Made by a program: the position numbers and the translations under genes. Below, piece after piece: positions 41,245 through 50,095 of a stretch of 64,000 bases of DNA; the stretch's first letter is position 1, and each line of letters begins with the position of its first letter. This DNA comes from Bordetella parapertussis (lineage in GTDB: Bacteria; Pseudomonadota; Gammaproteobacteria; Burkholderiales; SG8-41): assembly GCA_945861275.1 (NCBI GenBank), contig CAMATZ010000001.1, positions 124,001-188,000 of the forward strand, in the 5' to 3' direction. The notes under the pieces were generated by a model, which saw only the letters and a program-made list of their open reading frames with translations, searched no databases and was not told where the DNA came from.

Positions 41245-41656
41245 GGCGCATCCGCCTGACGCCGGTGAGATACGGCGGCTGCTCGTCGCAGCGGCGCGTA
41301 ATCTCGCCGACGCGCGCGTGACCACGATCAGCCCTGAGACGCGCTTTGATGCAGCCTACAAAGCGGTTATGCAGGCAGCGCTGGCGGCATTGATGGCACA
41401 CGGCTACCGACCGGACACTAACCGGCCTGGGCATCATGCGACGGTGGTGCAGGGACTGACGCTGACTGTGGCATTGGCTCCCGCGCGCGTCACGGTGCTC
41501 GATACGCTGCGGCGCAAGCGCAATCTGTCTGACTACACCGGTGAGGACATTGACGATTCTTCGGTTGAGCAATGCATCGCCGAGGCAGATCAGTTATTGC
41601 AGGATGTCACAGCTTGGCTTAAGGTTCACAAGCCGCACTTGATCCCTCTGCGATGA
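41207..41656 (+). CDS. HEPN-domain protein, probable toxin of the MNT pair
   Basis: A 149-residue all-helical protein starting at GTG 41207. Helices AAARNLADARVTTISPETRFDAAYKAVMQAALAAL (in part) match HEPN proteins that pair with MNT antitoxins. The usual RNase motif R-x4-6-H is not evident. At the expected place is RRKRNLSDYTG (102-112), with Arg, Asn and Tyr but no His. This motif form occurs in some MNT-linked HEPN families, so activity is uncertain. It overlaps the MNT gene. Confidence 0.72.
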   Translation: MSLQNLLKIGQLKAHPPDAGEIRRLLVAAARNLADARVTTISPETRFDAAYKAVMQAALAALMAHGYRPDTNRPGHHATVVQGLTLTVALAPARVTVLDTLRRKRNLSDYTGEDIDDSSVEQCIAEADQLLQDVTAWLKVHKPHLIPLR

Positions 41657-41782
41657 TGTCAGATCAATTCGCTGTAGTCGTTCGCGCGGCACTGGCGAAT
41701 TGGAGGAAAGTGGTTGTGGCGGGGCACGCCGTTTGAACGATGCAGTATGACATGGCACAACGTCGTTAGCGCAATTGCAGGC

Positions 41783-41942
41783 ATGAACAAAAAAGAACTC
41801 ACCGAAGCAGATAGCGGATTCTGACAACCTGCCCCTGCCAGACGTGATCGCGCAGGTGATCGTCGACGACCTGGAGGCCGCGCTGGAGCAGTATCGGTTG
41901 ATTGCGGCCGATTTGAATGAAAGTCCGGAAGCTCAAAATTAA
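41783..41942 (+). pseudogene. Type I restriction-modification relic (R-like start joined to HsdM-like tail)
   Basis: ATG 41783 starts MNKKELTEAD, which resembles type I restriction subunit N-termini. After three more codons the frame stops. In another frame PLPDVIAQVIVDDLEAALEQYRLIAADLNE runs to TAA at 41940-41942, resembling the C-terminal helix of HsdM methyltransferases ('lPdpdviA.eivedLeaALeqfr.ia.dL'). The two pieces indicate a large internal deletion of an hsd locus. The stop overlaps the leader of the Mrr-like gene. Confidence 0.55.
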
Positions 41943-41958
41943 ATGTGAGGATCTCATC

Positions 41959-43026
41959 ATGGCTGACCCGAAAGCAAAGGTGTCGAAAGTATGGTTGATA
42001 CGGGCAGGTAGGCATGGCGAAGATGAGGATGCAGCCTTGTCTGAGGGACGTACAATTATCGGGTTCAACGATGTTGGGAATCTCTCTGCTTTTAAAGATG
42101 TTGAGGCAGTAGCAAAAGCGATATTCAAAGCAGATTCTGATCCCAACGAGAACCGGGCGAACAACCGGGCCCGTCAGATATGGGCTTTTTACAACTATGC
42201 CGATGTAAATGACATCGTTGTACTACCGCTCAAGACGCGCCCGGGCCAAATTGCTGTAGGACGCATCACAGGGCCATATCAGTACACCAAAATTGCCGGT
42301 GAAAATCGGCATACCCGAAAAGTAAATTGGGTCAAGCCAGATGTTGCGCGTTCCATTTTCAAGCAGGATTTGTTGTATTCATTTGGTGCTTTCATGACCG
42401 TATGCCGAGTGCAGCGGAACAACGCTGAGCTTCGCGTCTTTGAGGTGCTGTCCGGCAAGCCGGATCCGGGTTATGAAGAGGCAGCAGATATAGCTGTCAT
42501 TGCAGATGTGCGCGAGGCATCGGACTCGACTGCGTCGATTAATCTATCGCAGGCAGTGCAGGATGAAGTAATAGCTTATGTCAGGAAAAAGTTTAAGGCA
42601 CACGATTTGGCGAGGCTGGTGGGAAGTGTGTTGCGAGCCCAAGGATTCGTTGCAAATGTTTCGCCGCCAGGCCCTGATGGTGGTGCCGATATTCTTGCGG
42701 GTCGTGGTCCTCTCGGGCTTGACGCGCCTACATTGTGCGTGCAGGTCAAAGCGACGGAGGCTGCTGCTGATGTCAAAATATTCCGCGAGCTGATTGGAAC
42801 GATGGACACATTTAAGGCGACTCAAGGATTGTTGGTTTGTTGGGGTGGATTCACGCAACCACTCAAAAATGAAGCGCGGCAGCATGTATTCAAGGTGAAG
42901 CTTTGGGATCAGAGTGATTTCGTGAATGCCATATATGAATCATATGACAAGCTTGATCCGGAGATTCAGGCTGAGCTACCGTTGAAAAAGACGTGGATTT
43001 TGGTGCGTGAGGACACTCAAGAGTAG
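41959..43026 (+). CDS. Mrr-like restriction endonuclease with N-terminal PUA/EVE-like domain
   Basis: A 355-residue protein starting at ATG 41959 (GAGGATCTC upstream). The C-terminal half is a PD-(D/E)xK Mrr_cat nuclease: LVGSVLRAQGFVANVSPPGPDGGADILAGRG, where the Asp of DGGADI is the metal ligand, then LCVQVKATEAAADVKIFREL (in part) with the Q-V-K of the catalytic (E/Q)xK. The N-terminal half (KVWLIRAGRHGEDEDAAL, IIGFNDVGNL, VGRITGPYQY) resembles PUA/EVE-like modified-base readers. It probably cleaves modified DNA. It lies between relics of a type I system. Codon use is less GC-rich than in neighbours, suggesting recent transfer. Confidence 0.82.
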   Translation: MADPKAKVSKVWLIRAGRHGEDEDAALSEGRTIIGFNDVGNLSAFKDVEAVAKAIFKADSDPNENRANNRARQIWAFYNYADVNDIVVLPLKTRPGQIAVGRITGPYQYTKIAGENRHTRKVNWVKPDVARSIFKQDLLYSFGAFMTVCRVQRNNAELRVFEVLSGKPDPGYEEAADIAVIADVREASDSTASINLSQAVQDEVIAYVRKKFKAHDLARLVGSVLRAQGFVANVSPPGPDGGADILAGRGPLGLDAPTLCVQVKATEAAADVKIFRELIGTMDTFKATQGLLVCWGGFTQPLKNEARQHVFKVKLWDQSDFVNAIYESYDKLDPEIQAELPLKKTWILVREDTQE

Positions 43027-43080
43027 TAGTGTAAAGAGTCTCTCTTTAATGATTCGGTAGTGAAAGCGCGCGGCACAAGT

Positions 43081-43185
43081 ATGCTAAGTGACCTTTTCCG
43101 CACCTTGTTGCACCAGTTGATGACCGCCCAGATTCGTGTCCATGACCTCGATCTGTCAGAACTGGAAACGGTGGCCGCAGGCTGA
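43081..43185 (+). pseudogene. HsdS C-terminal relic
   Basis: From ATG 43081 the frame reads LFRTLLHQLMTAQIRVHDLDL and SELETVAAG to TGA 43183-43185. This is the last helix of type I specificity subunits. The rest of hsdS is absent. With the HsdM-like tail at 41783-41942 it brackets the Mrr-like gene. Confidence 0.65.
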
Positions 43186-43299
43186 TCTACGCTGGCCAGT
43201 CCATCAAACATCCTCGAATTGGGTGGTTTAAACCCCGGCTGGAATAGACATCTCAGCCCTTAGCGGCGGCATTCAAAGTGGCGCGTAAAATAACTTTCG

Positions 43300-43380
43300 C
43301 GCCATTTAATATGGCGTGATAATACAAATGAGCCATATAAATAGAATTTTTATGGCGCAATTAAGATTATTGCGCCATAA
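43300..43380 (+). promoter_or_regulatory. Double palindrome operator upstream of the first Fic gene
   Basis: CGCCAT-TTAAT-ATGGCG (43300-43316) and TTATGGCGCAA (43350-43360) with TTGCGCCATAA (43370-43380) share the half-site ATGGCG(C). The second palindrome ends eight bases before the ATG at 43389. The encoded protein has an N-terminal winged-helix-like region, so autorepression is a natural guess. The stretch is AT-rich compared with its surroundings. Confidence 0.6.
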
Positions 43381-43388
43381 TAACTGCC

Positions 43389-44849
43389 ATGCCGAAACAA
43401 GTCCCGCCGCACGACCTGGATGCCATAACGCAGGTGGTCACCCAATTGGGTGACGGCGCCAGGCTAGAGGCTATCGCCGGCGCGTTGGCCGCCCGGCTGC
43501 CGCGCCGCACGCTGCAACGCCGTCTGGCGCGGCTGGTGGAACTGCGGCGGTTAACGATGGCGGGCCGTGGCCGCGGCAGCCGTTACCGCCTGCCGGGGGC
43601 TGCTGTGCGTGAATCATCTGCGGAAGCGCCGCTCTTCAAGTTGGAAACGCGCCGCGCGGGTTATGGCCCGGTCACTGTCGGCGTCACGGCGCGGGCGCCG
43701 GACGGCGAGGTTACGGCCAATGGTGAAAAATACGCGCCGATCTCCATTGAAGCCGAAGCCGTCAAGCAAGCGATACGCAAACCGCTGCACCTGCGCGCGC
43801 CGGTCGGTTACAACCGCGCGTTTCTCGACGGCTACCGGCCTAACGAGACTTTCTATCTGCTGCCGCAAACGCGGCAGCGGTTATTCGAGTTGGGGCGCTC
43901 CACCGGCGAGCAGCGTGCCGCGGGAACCTACGCGCGGCAAATCTACAACCGGCTGCTGATCGACCTGTCGTGGAATTCCAGCCGGCTGGAGGGCAACACT
44001 TATTCCTTGCTTGAAACCGAGCGCTTGCTCGAACTCGGTGTAAGCGCGGAAGGCAAGGACGCGCGTGAAGCGCAGATGATTTTAAATCACAAGGCGGCGA
44101 TCGATCTGCTGATCGAACAGGCGAGCGAGGTGGATTTCAATCGCTACACCATTCTCAATTTACACGCGTTGTTGTCCGACAACCTGATTGACGCACGGGC
44201 GAGCGGGCGGCTGCGCGAGATTGCCGTGGGTATCGGCGGCACGGTGTTTCATCCGCTGGAAGTGCCGCAGTTGATCGACGAATGCTTTCAGCAGATTCTG
44301 GATACGGCCGCGGTGATACGCGATCCGTTCGAGCAGGCGTTTTTTGCCATGGTGCAACTGCCGTACCTGCAACCGTTCGAGGATGTGAACAAGCGCGTGT
44401 CGCGTCTGGCGGCGAATCTGCCGTTCATCCGCCGCAATCTGTGTCCGTTGTCGTTCGTCGATGTGCCGGAGCGCGCCTACGTGGACGGCATTCTGGGCGT
44501 GTATGAGCTTAACCGCGTTGAACTGCTGCGCGATGTGTTCGTGTGGGCGTATGAGCGATCCTGTGCACGTTACTCGGCGGTGCGTCGTTCGCTCGGTGAG
44601 CCGGATCCGTTTCGCCTGCGCTATCGTGCGTTGATCGCGCAAGCCATTGCTGAAATTGTTCGCGATGGCCTGGATAAAAAGGCCGCCACCGGTTTCATCA
44701 AGCGCCGCGCGAATGAGGCGCCGCCAGACGATCCGGCGCGCTTTGTCGAAGTGGTGGAAACCGAACTGATGAGCCTGCACGAGGGCAACATCGCACGCTA
44801 TCGGGTGCGGCCTTCGCAGTACCAGAAGTGGCGCGAGACGTGGCGCTGA
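43389..44849 (+). CDS. Fic-domain protein with degenerate catalytic motif (Gln for His)
   Basis: A 486-residue protein. Residues 10-70 look like a winged helix (RRTLQRRLARLVELRRL, then RGRGSRYRLPG). The Fic fold spans about 180-380. The Fic motif is LQPFEDVNKRVSRLAAN (327-343), where the usual HPFx(D/E)GNGR begins with Q328 instead of His and has V-N-K-R. The inhibitory motif SSRLEGN (197-203) is intact. Without His, AMP transfer by the standard mechanism should fail. The remaining FEDVNKR pattern looks conserved rather than decayed, so this may be a repressor or a Fic enzyme with other chemistry. It follows the operator palindromes directly. Confidence 0.82.
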   Translation: MPKQVPPHDLDAITQVVTQLGDGARLEAIAGALAARLPRRTLQRRLARLVELRRLTMAGRGRGSRYRLPGAAVRESSAEAPLFKLETRRAGYGPVTVGVTARAPDGEVTANGEKYAPISIEAEAVKQAIRKPLHLRAPVGYNRAFLDGYRPNETFYLLPQTRQRLFELGRSTGEQRAAGTYARQIYNRLLIDLSWNSSRLEGNTYSLLETERLLELGVSAEGKDAREAQMILNHKAAIDLLIEQASEVDFNRYTILNLHALLSDNLIDARASGRLREIAVGIGGTVFHPLEVPQLIDECFQQILDTAAVIRDPFEQAFFAMVQLPYLQPFEDVNKRVSRLAANLPFIRRNLCPLSFVDVPERAYVDGILGVYELNRVELLRDVFVWAYERSCARYSAVRRSLGEPDPFRLRYRALIAQAIAEIVRDGLDKKAATGFIKRRANEAPPDDPARFVEVVETELMSLHEGNIARYRVRPSQYQKWRETWR

Positions 44850-44862
44850 CGTAAAGTGCTTC

Positions 44863-45003
44863 CATGGCCAAACCCGGCGAGCATAAATATAAGGAAGCCG
44901 GGGGCGCACTGCCAGGGGAGTTTTGGCACCTCAGCATGGATATTGCCGGCAACCGGGAGTTTCTGGGTTATCTGCGCAATACATCAGCCGCCGGCACATC
45001 GTG
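44863..45003 (+). CDS. Small ORF of unknown function, 46 residues
   Basis: ATG 44863 opens a frame to TGA 45003 that starts MAKPGEHKYKEAGG and contains PGEFWHLSMDIAGNREFLGYL. It lies 13 bases after the Fic gene in the same direction. I do not recognise it. The aromatic-rich second half looks like protein rather than random sequence, but there is no clear ribosome site. It may be a fragment of a longer lost gene. Confidence 0.3.
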
Positions 45004-45063
45004 ACCGCCGAGTTTGACGCGAGTGGATACTACCGAAGGTATTCACGGCAGTTATGACAAGCC

Positions 45064-47724
45064 TTACGCCGCCATCCCCTCCAAAACAAACGGCAATATC
45101 CCCCCACGCTTCACGTATTCAATCTCGGCCTGTGTATCCAGCCGCAAACTAAGCGTTATATTTTCTGTGCGGCCATCCGCGTGACGTATCACCAGCGTGA
45201 CTGGCTGACGCGGTTTTGCGTCGCCCGCAAGTCCAAGCACATCAAATTGTTCGGTGCCATTCAAACCCAGCGTCGCAACGGTGACGCCCGCCGGCAACTG
45301 GCACGGCACCACGCCCAGACCTACGAGGTTGCTGCGATGGATGCGTTCGAAGCTCTCGGCGATAACTACGCGCACGCCCAGCAGGCGCGTGCCTTTGGCC
45401 GCCCAGTCGCGGGCGCTGCCGGTGCCGTATTCCTCGCCGGCGATCACGATCAGCGGGGTTTTTTCGGTGGCGTAGCGCATGGCAGCGTCGTAGATGCTCA
45501 TTTGTTCGCCGCTGGGTTGATGCACGGTGACGCCGCCTTCGATGCCGGGTGTCATGATGTTGCGCAAACGGATATTGGCGAAGGTGCCGCGTACCATCAC
45601 TTCGTGGTTCATGCGGCGTGAGCCATAGTTGTTGAAATCCTGTACGGTCACACCGTGTTGCTGCAGGTAAACGCCGGCCGGCAGCGTAGCCTTGATGCTG
45701 CCGATGGGGCTGATGTGATCGGTGGTGATGGAGTTGCCGAGCAGCACCAGCGCGCGCGCGCCGCGATAGTCGCGCAGGCCGGATTGGGTGAGTGCGGGGT
45801 CGGAAACAAACGGCGGCTCCTTGATGTAGGTGGAGTCGTCACTCCACGCAAACAGTTCGCCGGCGCCCTGCGTGATGGTGTCCCACAGCGGATTCATTTG
45901 CGCTGCGGTCATGCTGTATACAGCGCGATAATGCTGCGGATTCATCGCGGTCTGCATGTGGTGCGCGATTTCATTTGACGAGGGCCACAGGTCTTTGAGA
46001 TACACAAGTCTGCCGTCACTGCCAGCGCCCAGCGGTTCGGTCGCCAGGTCGATGTCGATGCGCCCGGCGATGGCAAAGGCCACGATCAGCGGCGGACTCA
46101 TCAAAAACGCTGCACGTACCGCCGGGTGGATGCGCGCCTCGAAATTGCGGTTGCCGGAAACCACGGCGCAGACGACTGCATCATTGTCGATAATGGCTTT
46201 TTCGAGTGCGGCATCAATCGGGCCGGTGCCGCCGAAGCAGGTGCCGCAACTGTAGCCCGCAATGTTAAAGCCGAGCTGGTCGAGACAGGACTGCAATCCC
46301 GCTGCGGCTAGATATTTGCTCACCGCTACCGAACCGGGGGTGAGCGAGGTTTTCACCCACGGCTGCGATTGGAGTCCGCGCGCCACGGCGTTTTTGGCCA
46401 GCAATCCGGCGGCGAGCATCACGCCGGGGTTCGAGGTGTTGGTGCAGGAGGCAATGGCTGCAATTACCACATCGCCGTCGCGTGGGCCCTGCGCTTTGCG
46501 CACCGTGGTTTTGGCGTAACCGCCTGCGGCGATGGGCGAGGTGAGCAGCGCGTCAAAGCGCGATTTGAGTTCCGCCAGCGCTACGCGATCCTGCGGCCGC
46601 TTGGGGCCGGCGACGTTGGGTACGATGGTCGAAAGATCGAGCGTCAGCACCTGCGAGTAATCCACTGCGCCCGGTTGTGCCGCGCCAAAAATACCCTGCA
46701 AGCGGTAGTAGGCTTCGGTGGCAGCGACCTGTGCTTCGGGCCTGCCGGTCGCGCGCAAATAATGAATCGTCTGTTCATCCACCGGGAAATAACCGATGGT
46801 GGCGCCGTACTCGGGTGACATGTTCGATATCGTTGCGCGGTCGGGCACGGTAAGGCTGGCGACACCTGCCCCGAAAAACTCCACAAACTTGCCTACCACC
46901 TTTTGCTGACGCAGCATTTCGGTGACGTGCAGCACCATGTCGGTGGCGGTGACGCCCACCGGCAGGCTGCCGACAACGTGCACGCCGACGACATCCGGCA
47001 TGAGCATGTACACCGGCTGCGCGAGTGTGGCGGCCTCGGCTTCGATACCACCCACACCCCAGCCCACGCAGCCAAGGCCGGCGATCATGCCGGTGTGCGA
47101 ATCAGTGCCGACCAGCGAATCGGGAAAATACGCGCCGTTGCGCTCCAGCACGCCGGGCGCGAGATATTCGAGATTGACCTGATGCAGTATGCCGCCGCCG
47201 GGCGGTATCAAACGTATGCCTTTGTACGCCTGCATTGCCCATTTCACGAAACGAAAGCGTTCCGCGTTGCGCTGCATATCGAGCGCCATGTTTTTGCCCA
47301 GTGCATCGGCTGTGCCATGGTAATCGACCGTCAGCGTGTGATCCAGCACCATGTCCACCGGCACCTTGGGTTCCGCGAGTGACATAGGCAGCCCGCGCCG
47401 GTTGACCTCGCCGCGTATCGCCGTCAGATCGCCCAGCAGCGGTATGCCCGCCATGCAATTGAGCACCACGCGGCCTACGATGAACGGGATCTCCGCGGTG
47501 CGCGGCGCGTTAGGCTGCCAGCCTGCCAACTCGCGCACGTGTTCTTCGCTGACAAACAGACCGTCGCTATTGCGCAGCAGCGATTCGAGCACGATGCGCA
47601 GCGACACCGGCAGGCGCGAGATTTTACCGACACCCTGCTTTTCGAGGGCGGGGAGTGAGTAGTAGTGGCCGGGCTTGCCGTTGCCTGGATCGATGGGGGT
47701 TTTGCAGGTGGATTTGAGGGTCAT
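45064..47724 (-). CDS. acnA: Aconitate hydratase A
   Basis: An 886-residue aconitase of the AcnA/IRP type, the usual length. It interconverts citrate and isocitrate in the TCA cycle. The three cluster cysteines are in the IASCTNTSNP motif and in YSCGTCFGGTGP. LVGTDSHTGMIAGLGCVGWGVGG (in part) is the substrate region, and the C-terminal swivelling domain has GEEYGTGSARDWAAKG with active-site Ser and Arg. ATG 47724 is used. Just upstream is a 33-bp hairpin. The spacing and lack of partner genes suggest monocistronic expression. Confidence 0.95.
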   Translation of the reverse strand: MTLKSTCKTPIDPGNGKPGHYYSLPALEKQGVGKISRLPVSLRIVLESLLRNSDGLFVSEEHVRELAGWQPNAPRTAEIPFIVGRVVLNCMAGIPLLGDLTAIRGEVNRRGLPMSLAEPKVPVDMVLDHTLTVDYHGTADALGKNMALDMQRNAERFRFVKWAMQAYKGIRLIPPGGGILHQVNLEYLAPGVLERNGAYFPDSLVGTDSHTGMIAGLGCVGWGVGGIEAEAATLAQPVYMLMPDVVGVHVVGSLPVGVTATDMVLHVTEMLRQQKVVGKFVEFFGAGVASLTVPDRATISNMSPEYGATIGYFPVDEQTIHYLRATGRPEAQVAATEAYYRLQGIFGAAQPGAVDYSQVLTLDLSTIVPNVAGPKRPQDRVALAELKSRFDALLTSPIAAGGYAKTTVRKAQGPRDGDVVIAAIASCTNTSNPGVMLAAGLLAKNAVARGLQSQPWVKTSLTPGSVAVSKYLAAAGLQSCLDQLGFNIAGYSCGTCFGGTGPIDAALEKAIIDNDAVVCAVVSGNRNFEARIHPAVRAAFLMSPPLIVAFAIAGRIDIDLATEPLGAGSDGRLVYLKDLWPSSNEIAHHMQTAMNPQHYRAVYSMTAAQMNPLWDTITQGAGELFAWSDDSTYIKEPPFVSDPALTQSGLRDYRGARALVLLGNSITTDHISPIGSIKATLPAGVYLQQHGVTVQDFNNYGSRRMNHEVMVRGTFANIRLRNIMTPGIEGGVTVHQPSGEQMSIYDAAMRYATEKTPLIVIAGEEYGTGSARDWAAKGTRLLGVRVVIAESFERIHRSNLVGLGVVPCQLPAGVTVATLGLNGTEQFDVLGLAGDAKPRQPVTLVIRHADGRTENITLSLRLDTQAEIEYVKRGGILPFVLEGMAA

Positions 47725-47735
47725 GTTGAAAAATC

Positions 47736-47817
47736 GTGAAGGGTGAAGGGGGAAGAGTGAAGAGGTACTTCAAACCCGCGCGGGGTACCTCTTCACTCTT
47801 CCCCCTTCACTCTTCAC
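47736..47817. repeat. 33-bp near-perfect hairpin between acnA and a Bug gene
   Basis: The arms at 47736-47768 and 47785-47817 match at 32 of 33 positions and are rich in GTGAAG/CTTCAC repeats. The loop is 16 bases. It lies between the stop of the Bug gene and the start of acnA, both on the minus strand. It could act as a terminator for the Bug gene or as a dispersed element. Related GTGAAGAGTGAA text occurs at 35110-35120. Confidence 0.7.
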
Positions 47818-47826
47818 GCCTTCACG

Positions 47827-48798
47827 TCATTCCGGCTTGATTCCCGCCGCCTTGACCACTTTCGCCCATTTCAGAATTTCGCTGCCCAGCAGTTTGGCGA
47901 ATTCGCCGGCGGTTGTCGGCGCGGGGTCGAGTCCATTTTTGAGAAACTGCGCGCGTGTATCGGCATCCGTGAGTATTTGCCGCAGCGTGCTGTTAAGCCG
48001 GTCGACGATGGCGCGCGGCGTGTTGCCGGTGGTGAACAGCCCATACCAGCCGTTGACCTCGTAACCGGCGAGTCCGGATTCAATAAAGGTGGGCACCTCG
48101 GGCATCGCAGCCGCCCGCTTGGTGGTAGTCATGCCCACTGCGCGCAGCCGTCCGTTGTCCACGTGAGGCTTGAGCGTGGCAATGGAGCCGAAGAACATGG
48201 GCACACGGCCCGCGATCAGGTCGGGCAATACCGCGCCACCGCCTTTGTAGGGTATGTGCTGCATGTCGATGCCCGCAGTGATCTTAAGCAATTCAGCGCA
48301 CAGATGCGGCGGGCTGCCGGCGCCGGTCGAAGCGTAATTCACTTTGCCTTGCTGTGACTTCGCCCAGGCAATAAATTCACTCACCGATTTTGCCGGCACC
48401 GCCGGATGTATCACCATCAGATAAGGCCCGTTGGCTACATTGCCGATCGGCGCAAAATCACGCGCCGTATCGTAAGGCAGCTTGCGCACGAGGCTGGGGT
48501 TGACAGCGATGCTTGCCGACACCATCAACAACGTGTGTCCATCCGGCGTGGCGCGCGCGACGATTTCGGAGCCGACCACGGTATTCGCGCCGCCGCGGTT
48601 GTCCGCGACAAAGGGCTGCCCCAGTTTCTCGGAAAATTTCTCCGCCACCATGCGGCCGAGAATGTCGTTAGTGCCGCCTGGGGCAAACGGCACCACCAGC
48701 CGCACCGGGCGGCTGGGGTAGTTCGCGGCCTGCGCGTGCGCCGCGCCAATGGCTGCGAATAAAGCAATAGCAGTGGTCAGGCGTAGTGCGTTAAGCAT
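47827..48798 (-). CDS. Bug/TctC-type periplasmic binding protein
   Basis: A 323-residue Bug receptor. I use ATG 48798, preceded by GGAGGATCTT, which gives a signal peptide ending HAQA. The longer frame from 48897 has an implausible lead. Motifs are YPSRPVRLVVPFAPGGTNDILGR (in part), DNRGGANTVVGSEIVA, PDGHTLLMVS and HIPYKGGGAV. It is divergent from the acyl-CoA dehydrogenase gene; the spacer of 127 bases holds both promoters. Confidence 0.9.
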   Translation of the reverse strand: MLNALRLTTAIALFAAIGAAHAQAANYPSRPVRLVVPFAPGGTNDILGRMVAEKFSEKLGQPFVADNRGGANTVVGSEIVARATPDGHTLLMVSASIAVNPSLVRKLPYDTARDFAPIGNVANGPYLMVIHPAVPAKSVSEFIAWAKSQQGKVNYASTGAGSPPHLCAELLKITAGIDMQHIPYKGGGAVLPDLIAGRVPMFFGSIATLKPHVDNGRLRAVGMTTTKRAAAMPEVPTFIESGLAGYEVNGWYGLFTTGNTPRAIVDRLNSTLRQILTDADTRAQFLKNGLDPAPTTAGEFAKLLGSEILKWAKVVKAAGIKPE

Positions 48799-48925
48799 AA
48801 GATCCTCCGGCGCGAACTTTACTCCGTGCCGCGTGCAACCGCCAGATGCCCGCAAAGGGTGTGAACGCGGTCGTAAGGCGCTTGCTATAATTTGCATCCA
48901 TTCCCATAGCTACCCGGTCCACCTC

Positions 48926-50095
48926 ATGCTCAAAGGTCTTTCAGATCACGATGTACACGCCGACATCCGCGAAGGCGTGCGTGCGCTGTGCGCGCAATTT
49001 GATGGCGCATATTTCCAGAAAGTCGACGAAACGCGCGGCTATCCCGACGAATTTGTTAATGCCCTGACCAAAGCGGGCTGGCTTTCCGCGCTGATACCCG
49101 AGCAATACGGTGGATCGGGGCTGTCGCTTACCGCGGCATCGGTCATCATGGAAGAGATCAACCGTTGCGGCGGCAGTTCGGGTGTGTGTCATGGGCAGAT
49201 GTACAACATGGGCACGCTGCTGCGGCATGGTTCGGATGTGCAGAAGCAAAAATATCTGCCGAAGATTGCAACCGGCGAATTGCGCCTGCAGTCGATGGGC
49301 GTAACCGAGCCGACCACTGGCACCGATACCACCAAATTGAAAACGGTGGCGGTGAAAAAAGGCGATCGTTATGTGGTGAACGGCCAGAAAGTGTTTATTT
49401 CGCGCATTCATCATTCCGATTTGATGATCCTGCTGGCGCGCACCACGCCGGCGAGTGAGGTCAAGCGCAAATCCGACGGCATGTCGATATTCATGGTTGA
49501 CCTGCGCGATGCCATCGGCAAAGGTCTCACCGTAACGCCGATTCGCAACATGGTGAATCAGGATACCAACCAGTTGTTTTTCGACAACCTGGAAATACCT
49601 GCCGAGAATCTGCTCGGCGAAGAAGATAAAGGTTTCAGATACATACTCGACGGCTTGAACGCCGAGCGCATATTGATAGCGGCCGAGTGTATCGGCGACG
49701 GCTACTGGTTTATCGACCGCGCAACCAAATACGCCAATGAGCGCGTGGTGTTCGACCGGCCGATAGGCCAGAATCAGGGCATCCAGTTTCCGATTGCACG
49801 CGCGCACGTCAGCGTCGAGGCCGCTAACCTCATGCGCTACAAGGCTGCCGCGCTGTTTGATGAAAAGAAGCCCTGCGGTGCCGAGGCCAACATGGCCCTG
49901 CTGCTGGGCGCGGATGCGTCATGGGCGGCGGCGAACGCATGCATACAAACGCACGGCGGCTACGGCTTCGCCGCGGAGTACGACGTCGAGCGCAAGTTTC
50001 GCGAGACGCGGCTGTTTCAGGTGGCGCCCATATCCACCAATCTTATACTTTCGTATGTGGGTGAGCATGTGCTGGGTATGCCGCGGTCGTTTTAA
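48926..50095 (+). CDS. Acyl-CoA dehydrogenase
   Basis: A 389-residue flavoprotein starting at ATG 48926. Family signatures are QSMGVTEPTTGTDTTKLKT (in part; FAD and substrate loop) and a C-terminal stretch with IQTHGGYGFAAEYDVERKFRETRLFQV (in part). It introduces the alpha-beta double bond of an acyl-CoA and passes electrons to ETF. The catalytic Glu position cannot be fixed by eye. An upstream frame to 48749 overlaps the divergent Bug gene and is not used. Confidence 0.9.
   Translation: MLKGLSDHDVHADIREGVRALCAQFDGAYFQKVDETRGYPDEFVNALTKAGWLSALIPEQYGGSGLSLTAASVIMEEINRCGGSSGVCHGQMYNMGTLLRHGSDVQKQKYLPKIATGELRLQSMGVTEPTTGTDTTKLKTVAVKKGDRYVVNGQKVFISRIHHSDLMILLARTTPASEVKRKSDGMSIFMVDLRDAIGKGLTVTPIRNMVNQDTNQLFFDNLEIPAENLLGEEDKGFRYILDGLNAERILIAAECIGDGYWFIDRATKYANERVVFDRPIGQNQGIQFPIARAHVSVEAANLMRYKAAALFDEKKPCGAEANMALLLGADASWAAANACIQTHGGYGFAAEYDVERKFRETRLFQVAPISTNLILSYVGEHVLGMPRSF

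Noticed and set aside
41783-41824. TGA after MNKKELTEADSGF considered as a selenocysteine codon
   Set aside because: The reading frame after it does not continue the protein. The homology resumes in another frame, and no G-loop hairpin follows.
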